Part shown: piece after piece, positions 34,665 through 45,175 of the stretch | Layout of the letters: every line of letters starts with the position of its first letter | Position numbering within the stretch: position 1 is the stretch's first letter | Source of the DNA: Aptenodytes patagonicus | Lineage: Eukaryota > Chordata > Aves > Sphenisciformes > Spheniscidae | Length of the DNA stretch: 64,000 nucleotides | Direction: 5' to 3' | NCBI RefSeq assembly: GCF_965638725.1 | Contig: NC_134950.1 | Coordinates: forward strand, 8,990,101-9,054,100 | Notes under the pieces: generated by a model | What the model saw: the letters and a program-made list of their open reading frames with translations, nothing else | What the model was told of the DNA's origin: nothing | Databases searched by the model: none | Program-made: the position numbers and the translations under genes

Positions 34665-34890
34665 ATTAAATGTTAGGATGTATAACTCCTTACTGTAGTG
34701 AAGTCGGCACTATGGACCATCTATTTAGGTCAGATATTACCTTAAATAATTATTTGACAGTATTCTGTATAATTTAATTTGATTTCTATGTAAAAACTGT
34801 TCTGATCAAAGACTGATTTTTGTTAACTGTGTAGTTGGTTCAGACTGGATCTTGCTGATGGTGGCTAAGTACTTCAGGTTTTTAATTAAA
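34665..34890 (+). terminator. OC90: Candidate OC90 polyadenylation signals (ATTAAA)
   Basis: ATTAAA occurs at 34665-34670 and 34885-34890, 135 and 355 bases after the OC90 stop. An AATAAA also occurs further on at 35393-35398. Sequence alone does not show which is used. Confidence 0.35.
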
Positions 34891-35398
34891 CCAATCTGCA
34901 ACTACTCCAACTCCTTTTGCAGACATTCTTCCTTTACTGAGTTTAGCAGGAAACACCCAAAAGAAAAGCTAAGGTAATTGCATGAAAATGAGTTCCTTCT
35001 TCCCTTCCTATCTAATTGCAATTTTCAACCCGCAGAGTTTCTGCTGGTCAATCAGATCATGACAGTAACAGACACATTCCTTGCCCCAAAGCTGTGTACT
35101 ATGTACCGTTACCTCCAGTTTTAAGAGATTTCAGCATGTTAAAGGGAAGAAATTTAAAGGTTTTCCTTCCTGGGATCAACTAAAACTAATGTATTCTGCA
35201 GTATGTAATGTAAAGCTGGAATAATGCTTTTTGCTTTTTACTGAACCCAAGTTTGTTTGCTTTTTTTTTTCCAAATTCACCACTCATAAGATTAGTTATC
35301 AGTCAACAGCAGTATAAAAGGATATGTACATCCTTTTACTTGATAAGGTGCTAATTTAGACTATGCTTTGATCATAAAATATTGCCACAAGAAATAAA

Positions 35399-36627
35399 AT
35401 TACTAGAACTTGGCTACTAATAACAAAGCTAAACAACAAAAAACCCCAGCTAGGGTCAAAATCACTAGCAACCTTGTTACTTTGATACGAAAGATGCGCA
35501 CAAAGGTATAATCTTTGTATGTCTTTCTTATTAGATTTCAGTTCTATAGCACACAACAGTGCAAATACACAGCTTAAACCCAGAAGGTGACCTGCCCAAA
35601 ATAGCACATAACATCTTATTCAATGGGATTACTGATATTTCCATATTTTCTCTAAGCATGTATTTGCAAAATCCAAACCATACTAATAAGGTACTTCTTC
35701 TGTAAGCACATCAAATTGTAAGAGTGAAGCTTTGACTTCTTGATCAAAAGCAGCCATATGATTTTAATTTGATTGACCATTCATTGGTTGACCTGCCATA
35801 ACTGACTTTGTGCTGTGTTTGCATCACTCATAAGATCTTTTAAAGGTTAGATTGGTGATTCCCACTCTTCTATTCAGTTGAATCATATTGGCGTTCCTTT
35901 GTCTAATTCTCTTCAACTGCATCCTTGATCCCCAGTGCCATATCTCACTCCCTAGGAAGCAATAGCAGTGCCTCACTCTCACCAGCAGCTTCCCCAGTGC
36001 TGAGCACTGAGAGAAACAAAGCCTGACACCCCCTCCCCCCCGCTTTGAGTTCAGAGTTTGGGTTCAGTTCTGCACTACCTCTCAGCATAACTTCCCAGGC
36101 ATCTCAGAAACTAGAACCAGAAATCAAAGGTAGTTTTACTTCTCAGTTGAGGTGTCTTCAGATGTTAACCATGGCAGAATGCAATAGCTCAGGTACCACA
36201 TTACCTGAGACACTTGGATTCTGAGTTGTACAATTCTGAGCCTGCAAACCTACAGTAGGATTAAAAAATATATTAACATTGGTGTCAAAGTTTACCTACT
36301 TTGTATATTGTTCTTCATAAGTTCAACTTCAAGTGATATGTCAAGGAGTCAGATTTCTTTGTGTGATCCTGAACATCCAGAAACAAATTAATAATTGATT
36401 TGAGGGTCAAGTCACACCTGTCTCACTTTCTCTTGGAATTAGAAAGGTCTTTAAGAATTCTCATACTTAATGCTTCAGTTTGCTTAACAAAGGCATACTT
36501 TTATTTGTTATTATTAACCGGAAAAAAAAAAGAAAAAGCAAAACGATCATTTTACAAAATATTTTTATTAAAAAGATTCCAAATTTCCATCGCTTTTTAA
36601 CCTTCTCTTACAACAAAAGATTTAAAT
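35399..36627. other. Intergenic sequence, OC90 to CR1
   Basis: Unique AT-rich sequence apart from a short C-rich tract near 36030-36043. No gene or regulatory site was recognised. Confidence 0.5.
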
Positions 36628-36935
36628 GCGGTGTAACTGAAACTAGCAGTCAGTCATCGAGGGGACCTGCTCCAGAGCCAGCCCAATCCGCAGCAGTGGC
36701 AGGTCTTGGTGCACAGGGCGGTTTCCTGAGGCAGGGGAACTCCAGGGGAGCAGAGAGACCCACCGGGAGCCAGCAGGTCTGGCGGGAGATGCTGACGAGG
36801 CCTGGGGGTGGCCAGAGCAACGGCAGGAGGTGTAAACGCGGTGTAACTGAAGCTAGCAGTCAGTCGCTGAGGCAAGCTGCTCCGACACCGGCCCGGTCCA
36901 CAGCGGAGTGACAGATCTTGGCGTACAGGGGGGTT
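36628..36935 (+). repeat. Imperfect 210-bp tandem duplication in CR1 ORF1 region
   Basis: GCGGTGTAACTGAAACTAGC at 36628 recurs almost exactly at 36838, and the following 90 or so bases (CTGCTCC...CAGATCTTGG...GGGTTTCC type) match between copies. The second unit is partial. Confidence 0.7.
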
Positions 36936-36956
36936 TCCAGTCATACACAGTCTATT

Positions 36957-37127
36957 AATACCTTGCTCCATGGCTGGTGTCATCGCCAGAATTTTGGTTT
37001 TTTTGACAATGGGATGGTCTACATGGCACCAGGCCTGCTGGAGCCAGGTGGGATTCACCTTTCTCCAAGGGGGAAGAGGGTCTTTGCTCACGAGCTAGCG
37101 GGGCTCATTGACAGAGCTTTAAACTAG
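36957..37127 (+). pseudogene. CR1 ORF1 esterase-like C-terminus (remnant)
   Basis: Reads LLHGWCHRQNFGFFDNG, then GIHLSPRGKRVFAHELAGLI and DRALN stop, which I recognise as the end of the CR1 ORF1 SGNH-esterase-like domain. The usual Asp-Gly before the His-Leu-Ser block is Gly-Gly here, so the acidic member of the Asp-x-x-His pair is lost. The upstream frame is broken. Confidence 0.7.
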
Positions 37128-37429
37128 ACTTGAAGGGGGAGGGGGATAATATCAGGCTTGCCCGTGACAAGCCATGGGCCGACATGCCAAGGTTAGAGGG
37201 ACGGGGTGCTAGTGAGGGCCCTCAGCCTGTTGTTCTGAGGCTTGCTGGGTACACTGGAACACAGCTGAAGTCTTGCAGAGATGAGCCAGGGGCTCAGGTA
37301 ATAGGAGCCAAGAGGAACACACCCGTTGAAATACCTCAAAGGAATTAAGGTGTGTTCCTCTAAAAAAGTGACACGGCCGACAGCCCAGCTGAAGTGCCTC
37401 TATACCAGTGCACACAGCGTGGGCAACAA

Positions 37430-38439
37430 ACAGGAGGAGTTGGAAGCCACTGTGCTGCTAGAAAGCTACGACCTGGTTGCCATTACTGAAACTTGGTAGG
37501 ACAAATCCCATGACTGGAGCGTGGCTATCGATGGCTACAGGCTGTTCAGAAGGGACAGGCGAGGAAGGAGCAGTGGAGGGGTTGCCCTCTATGTCAATAA
37601 ATGGATAGACTGTGAAGAGCTGTCTCTGAAGAATAGCCATGAGCAGGTTGATAGTTTATGGGTAAGAATTAGAGACCGAGGCAACAAAGGGAACCTTGTG
37701 GTTGGTGTCTACTACAGGCCGCCCAATCAAGGGGAACCTATTGACGAAGCCTTCTCACTCCAGCTACAGGAGGCATTGCACTTACAGGATCTCGTCCTGC
37801 TGGGGGACTTCAACCACCCCAACATCTGCTGGAGAAGTAGCATGGCAAGCTGTAGGCAATCCAGGAGACTTCTGGAGTGCATTGAGGATAACTTCTTAGG
37901 CCAGGTAATAGACAGCCCTACCAAAGGGGGTGGACCTGATGGTCACCAACACAAGTGAGTTGATCGTTGATGTCAAGATTGGAGGCAGCCTGAGCTGCAG
38001 TGATCATGCACTGGTGGAGTTCGCAGTCCTGAGGGATATGGGTCAGGTGAAGAGTGAAGTCAGGACGCTGAATTTTAGGAATGCAAACTTCCAGCTGTTC
38101 AAGGAATTAGTTAATAGGACCCCCTGGGAAACTGACCTCAGGGACAAGGGAGCAGAACAGAGGTGGCAGATCTTTAAGGACGTTTCCCATAGAGTGGAAG
38201 AGCTCTCTATCCCCAGGTGTAAGAAATCAGGAAAGGAAGGCAAGAGACGGGCATGGCTGAGTCGAGACTTGCTGGTCAAACTAAAGGGCAAGAAGGAAAT
38301 GCACAGGCAGTGGAAGCAGGGACAGGTAGCCTGGGAAGAGTATAGGGACGCTGCCCGGTTGTGTAGAGATGGGGTCAGGAAGGCCAAGGCGCAGCTGGCC
38401 TTCAGCATCCCTGAGCTTGGCAAGGGATGCAAAGAATAG
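37430..38439 (+). pseudogene. CR1 ORF2 endonuclease region (broken)
   Basis: One frame at 37521-37958 gives GYRLFRRDRRGRSSGGVALY, then VVGVYYRPPNQ and LVLLGDFNHPN. A shifted frame at 37930-38439 continues with SDHALVEF. These are AP-endonuclease-like motifs of non-LTR retrotransposons. The frameshift and the earlier stop near 37497 disable it. Confidence 0.85.
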
Positions 38440-38608
38440 TAAGAAGGGCTTCTACAGCTTCCAGAAAAGGAAGGTCAAAGAAAGTGTACCCCCCTCCGTG
38501 TTGAACACGACTGCCAAACGGGTAACAACAGATGAGGAATAGACTGAGGTACTCAACAACATTTTTGCCTCAGTCTTCACTGGCAACCTCTCTTCCCACA
38601 CCTCTTGA

Positions 38609-39826
38609 GTGGTTGGACCTCAAGGCAGGGACTGGGGGAGCAAAGTCCCTCCCACTGTAAGAGAAGATCATGTTCGTGACCACCTGAGGAACATGAATAT
38701 ACATAAGTCTACGGGACCTGACGAGATGCATCCCAAAGTCCTGAGGGAACTGGCTGATGTAGTTGCCAAGCACCTCTTCATGATATTTGAAAAGTCATGG
38801 CGGTCAGGTGAAGTCCCTGGTGACTGGAAAAAGGGAAACATTGCACCCATTTTTTAAAAGGGTCAAAAGGAGGACCCTGGGAACTACCGACCTGTCAGCC
38901 TCACCTCTGTGCCTGGGAAGACCATGGAACAGATCCTCCTGGAAGCTATGCCAAGGTACATGGAGGACAGGGAAATGGTTCGAGACAGCCAGCATGGCTT
39001 CACCAAGGGCAAGTCCTGCCTGACTAACCTAGTAGCCTTCTATGATGGAGTGACTACATCAGTGGACACGGGAAGGGCTACAGATGTCATCTATCTGGAC
39101 CTCTGTAAGGCCTTTGACACGGTCCTCCACAACAGCCTTCTCCCTAGGTTGAAGAGATATGGATTTGATGGGTGGACTGTTTGGTGAATAAGGGATTGTC
39201 TGTATAGCCGCATCTAGAGGGCAGTGGTCAACAGCTCAGTGTCCAGATGGAGATCAGTGACGAGTGGTGTCCCTCAGGGTTCCATACTGGGACCAATACT
39301 GTTTAATATCTTCATTAATTACTGAACTGAGTGCACCCTCAGCAGGTTTGCAGATGACACCAAGCTGAGTGGTGCGGTCGACACACCAGAGGGACGGGAT
39401 GCCATCCAGAGGGACCTGGACAAGCTCGAGAAGTGGGCCCATGGGAACCTCATGAGGTTCAACAAGGCCAAGTGCAAGGTCCTGCACCTGGGTCAGAGCA
39501 ACCCCTGGTATCACTACAGGCTGGGGGATGAAGGGATTGAGAGCAGCCCTGCCAAGGACTTGGGGGTGCTGGTGGATGACAACCTGGACATGAGCCAGCA
39601 ATGTGCGCTCGCAGCCCAGGAGGCCAAGCGTATCCTGGGCTGCATCAAAAGAAGCGTGGCCAGCAGGTCGAGGGAGGTGATTCTGCCCCTCTACTCTGCT
39701 CTGGTGAGACCCCACCTGGAGTACTGCGTCCAGCTCTGGAGTCTTCAGCAAAGACACGGACCTGTTGGAGCTGGTCCAGAGGACGGCCACAAAAATGATC
39801 AGGGGGGTGGAACACCTCTCCTATGA
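38609..39826 (+). pseudogene. CR1 ORF2 reverse transcriptase region (broken)
   Basis: RT blocks are spread over several frames: [58 protein letters not shown], and the 3' thumb region [20 protein letters not shown]. At least three in-frame stops interrupt it. Confidence 0.88.
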
Positions 39827-40113
39827 AGAAAGGCTGAGAGAGTTGGGGTTGTTCAGCCTGGAGAAGAGAAGGCTTTGGGGAGACTTTATTTCAGCCTTTC
39901 AATACTAAAAGGGGGCCTATAAGATGGTGACAAATTGCAGGGCCTGTAGCGATAGGACAAGGGGTAATGGTTTCAAACTAAGAGGGTAGATTCAGACTAG
40001 ATATACGGAAGACATTTTTTACGCTGAGGGTGATGAAACACTGGCACAGGTTTCCCAGAGAGGTGGTGGATGCCCCATCCCTGGAAACATTCAAGGTCAG
40101 GTTGGATGGGGCT

Positions 40114-42150
40114 GCATTACACCAGTATGTTTACTTGTTTCAGAACTGGAACTTTTATCAGCCTTTTATCATAGTAATGAAAAACTATTTTATATTTCAC
40201 AGCATTTATAAATAAAAATGATAATGAAAAGGTCAGATAGCTAATTAGCTGAAATGGGAAAAATTGGCATTTAAACAAGTGAATTAAGTGCATTGCTGCT
40301 TAATAATAACACAAGCTCATTTCTCTGATGATAGCACTGCTGCTGCTCTGAAGCCTGCATTTAAAATACACACTTAAAAAAAAGCATCCCTTTCTACTAA
40401 TTATTAAAAACTAGTATTACATTCATGGTTATGCAAATAACACATGCATATATTCACTCAGAGATATGCTGAATTTTCTGATTGCAGAGATAGAGATGGA
40501 TCATTTGAATCGATCAAGTAACAGAGAAATTACAATATAAATATGCTGTTATTCAGGCAATGTTGTCATTACTTCCTTCGGGATTTTTTCCAGTATCTCT
40601 TATTTCAGGAAGAATTTAACACCAAAGTTGTTCTGTAGATAATTACTACCATATGAATTGTGTTGATAAAGAGAAGTCTTAAATAATCTAGCTATGATTA
40701 GCTGTATTTATTCATTCTCAGAGATCAGTGCTAAAATAATAAAAGAAATGATAAGCAGAACAAGATGAGACATTTAGCACAGCTTTTTTCTTTCTTCTCT
40801 CATTCTCACAGTAACTTTACACTGTATTTTTCAAAGATTTGGGGCATAGCTGGCCAAAACCTAGTTGTTTCCCCAAAGTGAACAACTAATCTATTAATTA
40901 CTAATCTAAAAAGTTTTCCTACTTCATTAGATACTATTTTACTTATTTTAACTTTTTAAGCACTTATGCTTTGCCTGCAAGCTGATAAAAGTATTAAAGA
41001 TTTGGGAAGATGATTTCATAAACAACTTGACATGATTTAGGAAGACATAAACTCTGAAAACCTGCACTATTCAGGTCTACTGGTCATCTTGATCACAATA
41101 TCATTAAAACTGTGAGCAACGAATGAGTTAAGTCTTTCAAATAAAGGCAACACTGTGAAGAAGCAAAAACTTCCAGGCAGAAACTCCCCAGTACCCAGAA
41201 AGTAGCTCTTCACAGGTCACCTTTGTTTTGTCTTACAACTGCAGTCGCTGCCACTTTTGTCCCTCCTTGTCTGGTCTCATGTGGTAGGGTGACAGAATCT
41301 CTCATTCACCTCCATGCCTTCTCTTTAGATAGGATTTAAAATAATCTCCCAAGTGTGACTACTATTTTCTCCCCAGATTGTTTTAAGGTATCCATTGTCA
41401 AAATCCTGCTCAGATCAACCTGAGCAACAAAAAAGGTTGATGACTACACATCTTCATAGCAGGTTCCGAGAGCCATGGTAAGTCATAGATTATAGAAAGA
41501 AGATGCCTACCCTCTAAAATTTCCTAAATATACACAAAGTGTTAACATCTGCAAAAATTAGGAACAGAGGAGCAAGGGAAAAGACAATGACAATATAATC
41601 CTCTCTATGCTAGGATGTATCTCATGTGAGCTAGAGAAGGTCCCAACTTCCTCAAAATAGAAAAAAAAGAATTGTTCTTCCCCCTTCTCTCAGGGTGCAC
41701 TATTAAAACCATTTAAACAAATGAATGCTACCAAAAAAAGAGAGAAACAAACAACAGTGTAATTCTCAGCCCCATTAGATGGCATCACCGTTTGAAAAGA
41801 GCTACCTGTGAGTGAGCTGTACACAGACCTTCACACACACTGACGACTTTATTCCTTGAAATTGATACTACAAACCCAGTATGTTTTCTTAAGCAGGGAG
41901 GCAGGCCTGAAAAGCATAACTTACTTATCTTCCTGAAGCTCGTTTGCTATTGTATTCTCAACTTTTGGTGGTCTTGGTAATAGTAATGGTTTAATCATAA
42001 ATAACAGCAGTAGTTTAATAATGCTGCAATGCTGTAACATTTGCAAAAAAAAAAAAAAAAAAGGTGTGTAAAATGAGGTCTATTGTAAATGCCAAAAAAT
42101 TACGTCATTGACAATGTAATTGTGAGCAATAAAAACTGACACCTTAGAAA
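40114..42150. other. Intergenic sequence between CR1 and EFR3A 3' end
   Basis: AT-rich unique sequence with an A18 run at 42045-42062. No gene was recognised. The EFR3A transcript should end near 42150. Confidence 0.5.
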
Positions 42151-42170
42151 AGATTAATTTTAAATTTTGG

Positions 42171-42181
42171 TTTATTTTATT
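42171..42181 (-). terminator. EFR3A: Tandem overlapping AATAAA signals, EFR3A 3' end
   Basis: TTTATTTTATT on the plus strand gives two overlapping AATAAA hexamers on the minus strand (42171-42176 and 42176-42181), about 2.9 kb after the EFR3A stop. A 3'UTR of this size would fit the long 3'UTR of mammalian EFR3A. Other TTTATT sites occur nearer the stop (for example 43022-43027), so alternative ends are possible. Confidence 0.55.
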
Positions 42182-43600
42182 GCTCAAATATAGATTGCAC
42201 AGTGTGTTCTTACATTTATTGAAACTGGTTCATTACATACAGTACAGAATATATGACCATCAGAACAACAGACAAAGTAGCCCTACTCTGATTTTAGACA
42301 ACAGGCTATTTCTATCTTTTGAAATTAACAAGGATTGAATTTACTTTAAAGTGACCCACTACCAAAAGCTATAATTTTTTCAAAGTCACACAGTGGGAAA
42401 GAGAACCCAAAGCAAAAGCTGGAACATATTTATACAGCTGGATACCAATTCATAAACATTGTGACAGTACTCAAGGAGTTGCAGATAATACAGGGCCAGT
42501 ATGCATATGGAGCTTTTAAGTTCTGCAACTTGTCTCAAAAACATAAAGAGATAAGTGAAACAAAGCAGCTTTATACCGTACAACAGCATTCTTAATTCAT
42601 TTGGTTTCATTCATTAGCTACATGTAATAGCTACCAAACCAATACATTTTACAGTCACTCCCATCTCTCAGCTGTCTAGAAAGCCCAGAGTGAACCAATT
42701 ATCAACTTAGAGACTCCCTGAATTTCCAGAAAGGAAGAAATTAAATATCATGTGAACACACAGAGTGTTACAAGCTCTTCATTCCCTGCACAATACCTGC
42801 ACAACACCTGCATTTCCCAAACAAAGCTCATTTGAACATTGAAAACATGGAAACCTATCATTACCATAAATGAAAAATACTTCATAAACAGAACAGAAAA
42901 TGAAATGCTGAATCTAGTTATTTTCACATGCAGCATTCATGCAACAGAATTCAATTACAGAAACAATCCTGTATTTACGGCACAGTCTCCGTACTGCACG
43001 AGTGCAAACAGAAGTACATTCTTTATTTCTTAGACTCCTTATTTTCTTTTTGTACAAAAGTGCACAGTGTTCTTAAAAAACAGCAGAGTGGATAAGTGTT
43101 TTACATTGTATCCCTAGGTTAGATTTACTATTTAAAAAATTACACTCTTTATATAGGCCAAAAAACTAGTATGTCTTACCTTAAAAAACCCAAAAAGTGA
43201 AAACTAAAAGCTAGAGTGACAACGAGTCCTATTTATGTGTAGACTGTGGTCTGATCAGGCTGATACGCTGCAGCAGCAGTAAAAATCACAACGGAATGCT
43301 GTAGATAAGGGGCTGTTTCATCATCCACTAACAGCTGTGATTGCACTGTTAAACTGAAAAGAAGGTCTCAATTACCTTTTGAGTTTTGTGAATGCTTTCT
43401 GAAAGTCTCAGCATGTTATCTCATAGGTTTAAGTAGCTGCTACTTCTCTGATGTTAAGTCACATCAGGCTTTTAAAAGTAGTCCAGTGGAATACTGTACT
43501 ACAGTTCAAAAACTTAAAATCCATTTTACAGTGGGTTTGCAAATGCTCAAATCGGTCAGCAAATTAGCTGGCCTGATAACCATTCAGATCTTAGAATTAC

Positions 43601-43725
43601 GCAATCATAGATTAATTTAGGTTGGGACTTTTGAAGGTCATCAAAACCAAGCTCCTGCTCAAAGCAGGGCTAACTGAAGTTAGATCACTTCGTTCATGGC
43701 CTGATCACTGTTTATCTAAACTGCT
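43601..43725 (-). mobile_element. Old CR1 3'-end fragment, minus orientation
   Basis: CAATCATAGATTAATTTAGG, then TTGGGACTTTTGAAGGTCAT and a CTCCTGCTCAAAGCAGGGC block, the reversed 3' end of an older CR1 subfamily. Highly diverged. Confidence 0.7.
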
Positions 43726-45069
43726 GGCTAACTTAAATGTCTTACATTTATTATAGATATTTGAGAACATTCATTCATGTTTGTGCTGCTTCGGTCAGAT
43801 TCAGATAAAGGGACTTGAAACTTACAATTCCTGGCATCAGCAAAAGCTGTTTTTTTCTTTTTGCCTGCAGAATTTAGTGAGTCATAAAGACAGCCTTGAC
43901 AATTATCATCAACAGCTCAGTGATTTACTATATCAGTTTTACTTTATTTACATTTGAATAGTATACTCAGATACATAAACCTATGAATGTTACCACATTT
44001 TCCTTATTTCTAGAAAGGTTTGAGAATGAAACAAAAATGAACACAGAGATGCATCTCTAAAAATGCTTTTGCTTGAAAACATATGTAGTAAATTCTTGGT
44101 CTTTAAATGGTTTCATCCATTTTTCTTTCAATTTCTAAAATATCATTAAAAAGCTCTAATAAACTACAGAGAAATACCTCATAGAATATATTTGTAATTT
44201 CTGTATTTATGATTTAAAATGCCCTCAGTTTATTTTCTGCTACACTAAATATATCTCTCATGTATTTATACTAAAGCAGACAGTAAAATACTACTGCATT
44301 TTCAAAAGTACAGTCTGTAAACCATACACCTTAGGACATGAAAAATATTGCACAGTTCAGTGCTTCAAGGAGATTTCTCCTCTCTTATGCAAAGCAGTTA
44401 AATTTTAGCAAGAAACACAGGACATATACTGGGTGTATATGTCTAAAAAGCATGGTGTGTGATGCACCAAAAAAAATACTTAACAAGTGTCCATTAATTC
44501 ATTTATTTGTATTTGAACAAATGTAAGGTATTTGTTTTTTTCCATATATTCCAAAATAAACAAGTTGGCTAGCTATGACAGCATGAACAAAAGGGAGCTA
44601 AGGTAGCGCTCCACTGGTTACATTTATTAAGATGAAGCAAGCCAAAAGCATTCTATTTAGATATCTAATTGAGGTGGAGAGGAGAAAAAAAAAAAAAAAA
44701 AAGAAAAAAGCTTTAACAGGTTCTTCAGTTACAATCCCTCAAATTAAAGAAATTTACAGAAATACGAATTCCTCGTGTAACTGAAATATTCATCTATATG
44801 GCAAGACAAGTTTTAAATCTGACTTTTACATGTACCCAAATATGAAAATGAAGAAACTTGATATATGAAAAACCTAACTTCAAATATATTACAGAAGAAA
44901 ACAACTCAGGACAGTCTCATGAGTTTGGCTAGAGTAATCTGGATTTGGCTTATGTCCATCATTATTTTAAAGTTAGTTTAGATGAAATAAACAATAAAAT
45001 TTGAAAACTCATCTTGTTCTTTCTATTGTACTCTACTCTAAATAATGTCCAGCAGACTGCAGAAGACAC

Positions 45070-45175
45070 TTAATACACACAAAGATCTGGAAACTTCATC
45101 TCATAGACTGGAACAGATTGGTAATGAGCATGTCCAGCAGTAATGGTCATCGTTCCTGAGGGGCTCGGTGGAGGA
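45070..45175 (-). CDS. EFR3A: EFR3A last coding exon
   Basis: 106 nt coding. Acceptor CACACAG above 45175; stop TAA at 45072-45070. Encodes [20 protein letters not shown], then [14 protein letters not shown]. Confidence 0.96.

Larger units (their letters stand above)
36628..40113 (+). mobile_element. Long CR1 LINE, decayed and lacking its 3' end
   Basis: Contains, in order, an ORF1 remnant with the CR1 esterase-like end (about 36957-37127), an AP-type endonuclease (about 37430-38000) and reverse transcriptase (about 38600-39830), then 3' sequence. Landmarks are GDFNHPN and SDHALVEF for the endonuclease, and [42 protein letters not shown] and FADDTKLSG for RT. There are several stops and frameshifts: a TAG where Trp is expected near 37497, a shift near 37940, and stops near 38858, 39187 and 39322. 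It ends at GGTTGGATGGGGCT, before the usual terminal repeats. Confidence 0.92.
42171..45069 (-). other. EFR3A: EFR3A 3'UTR (inferred)
   Basis: Sequence between the EFR3A stop codon and the tandem AATAAA signals. It is AT-rich, holds an old CR1 fragment at 43601-43725 and, on the minus strand, a T18 run at 44685-44702. The extent is inferred from the signals only. Confidence 0.5.

Noticed and set aside
39254-39790. 178-codon open frame on the minus strand
   Set aside because: Antisense to the CR1 RT region at 36628-40113; not a gene.
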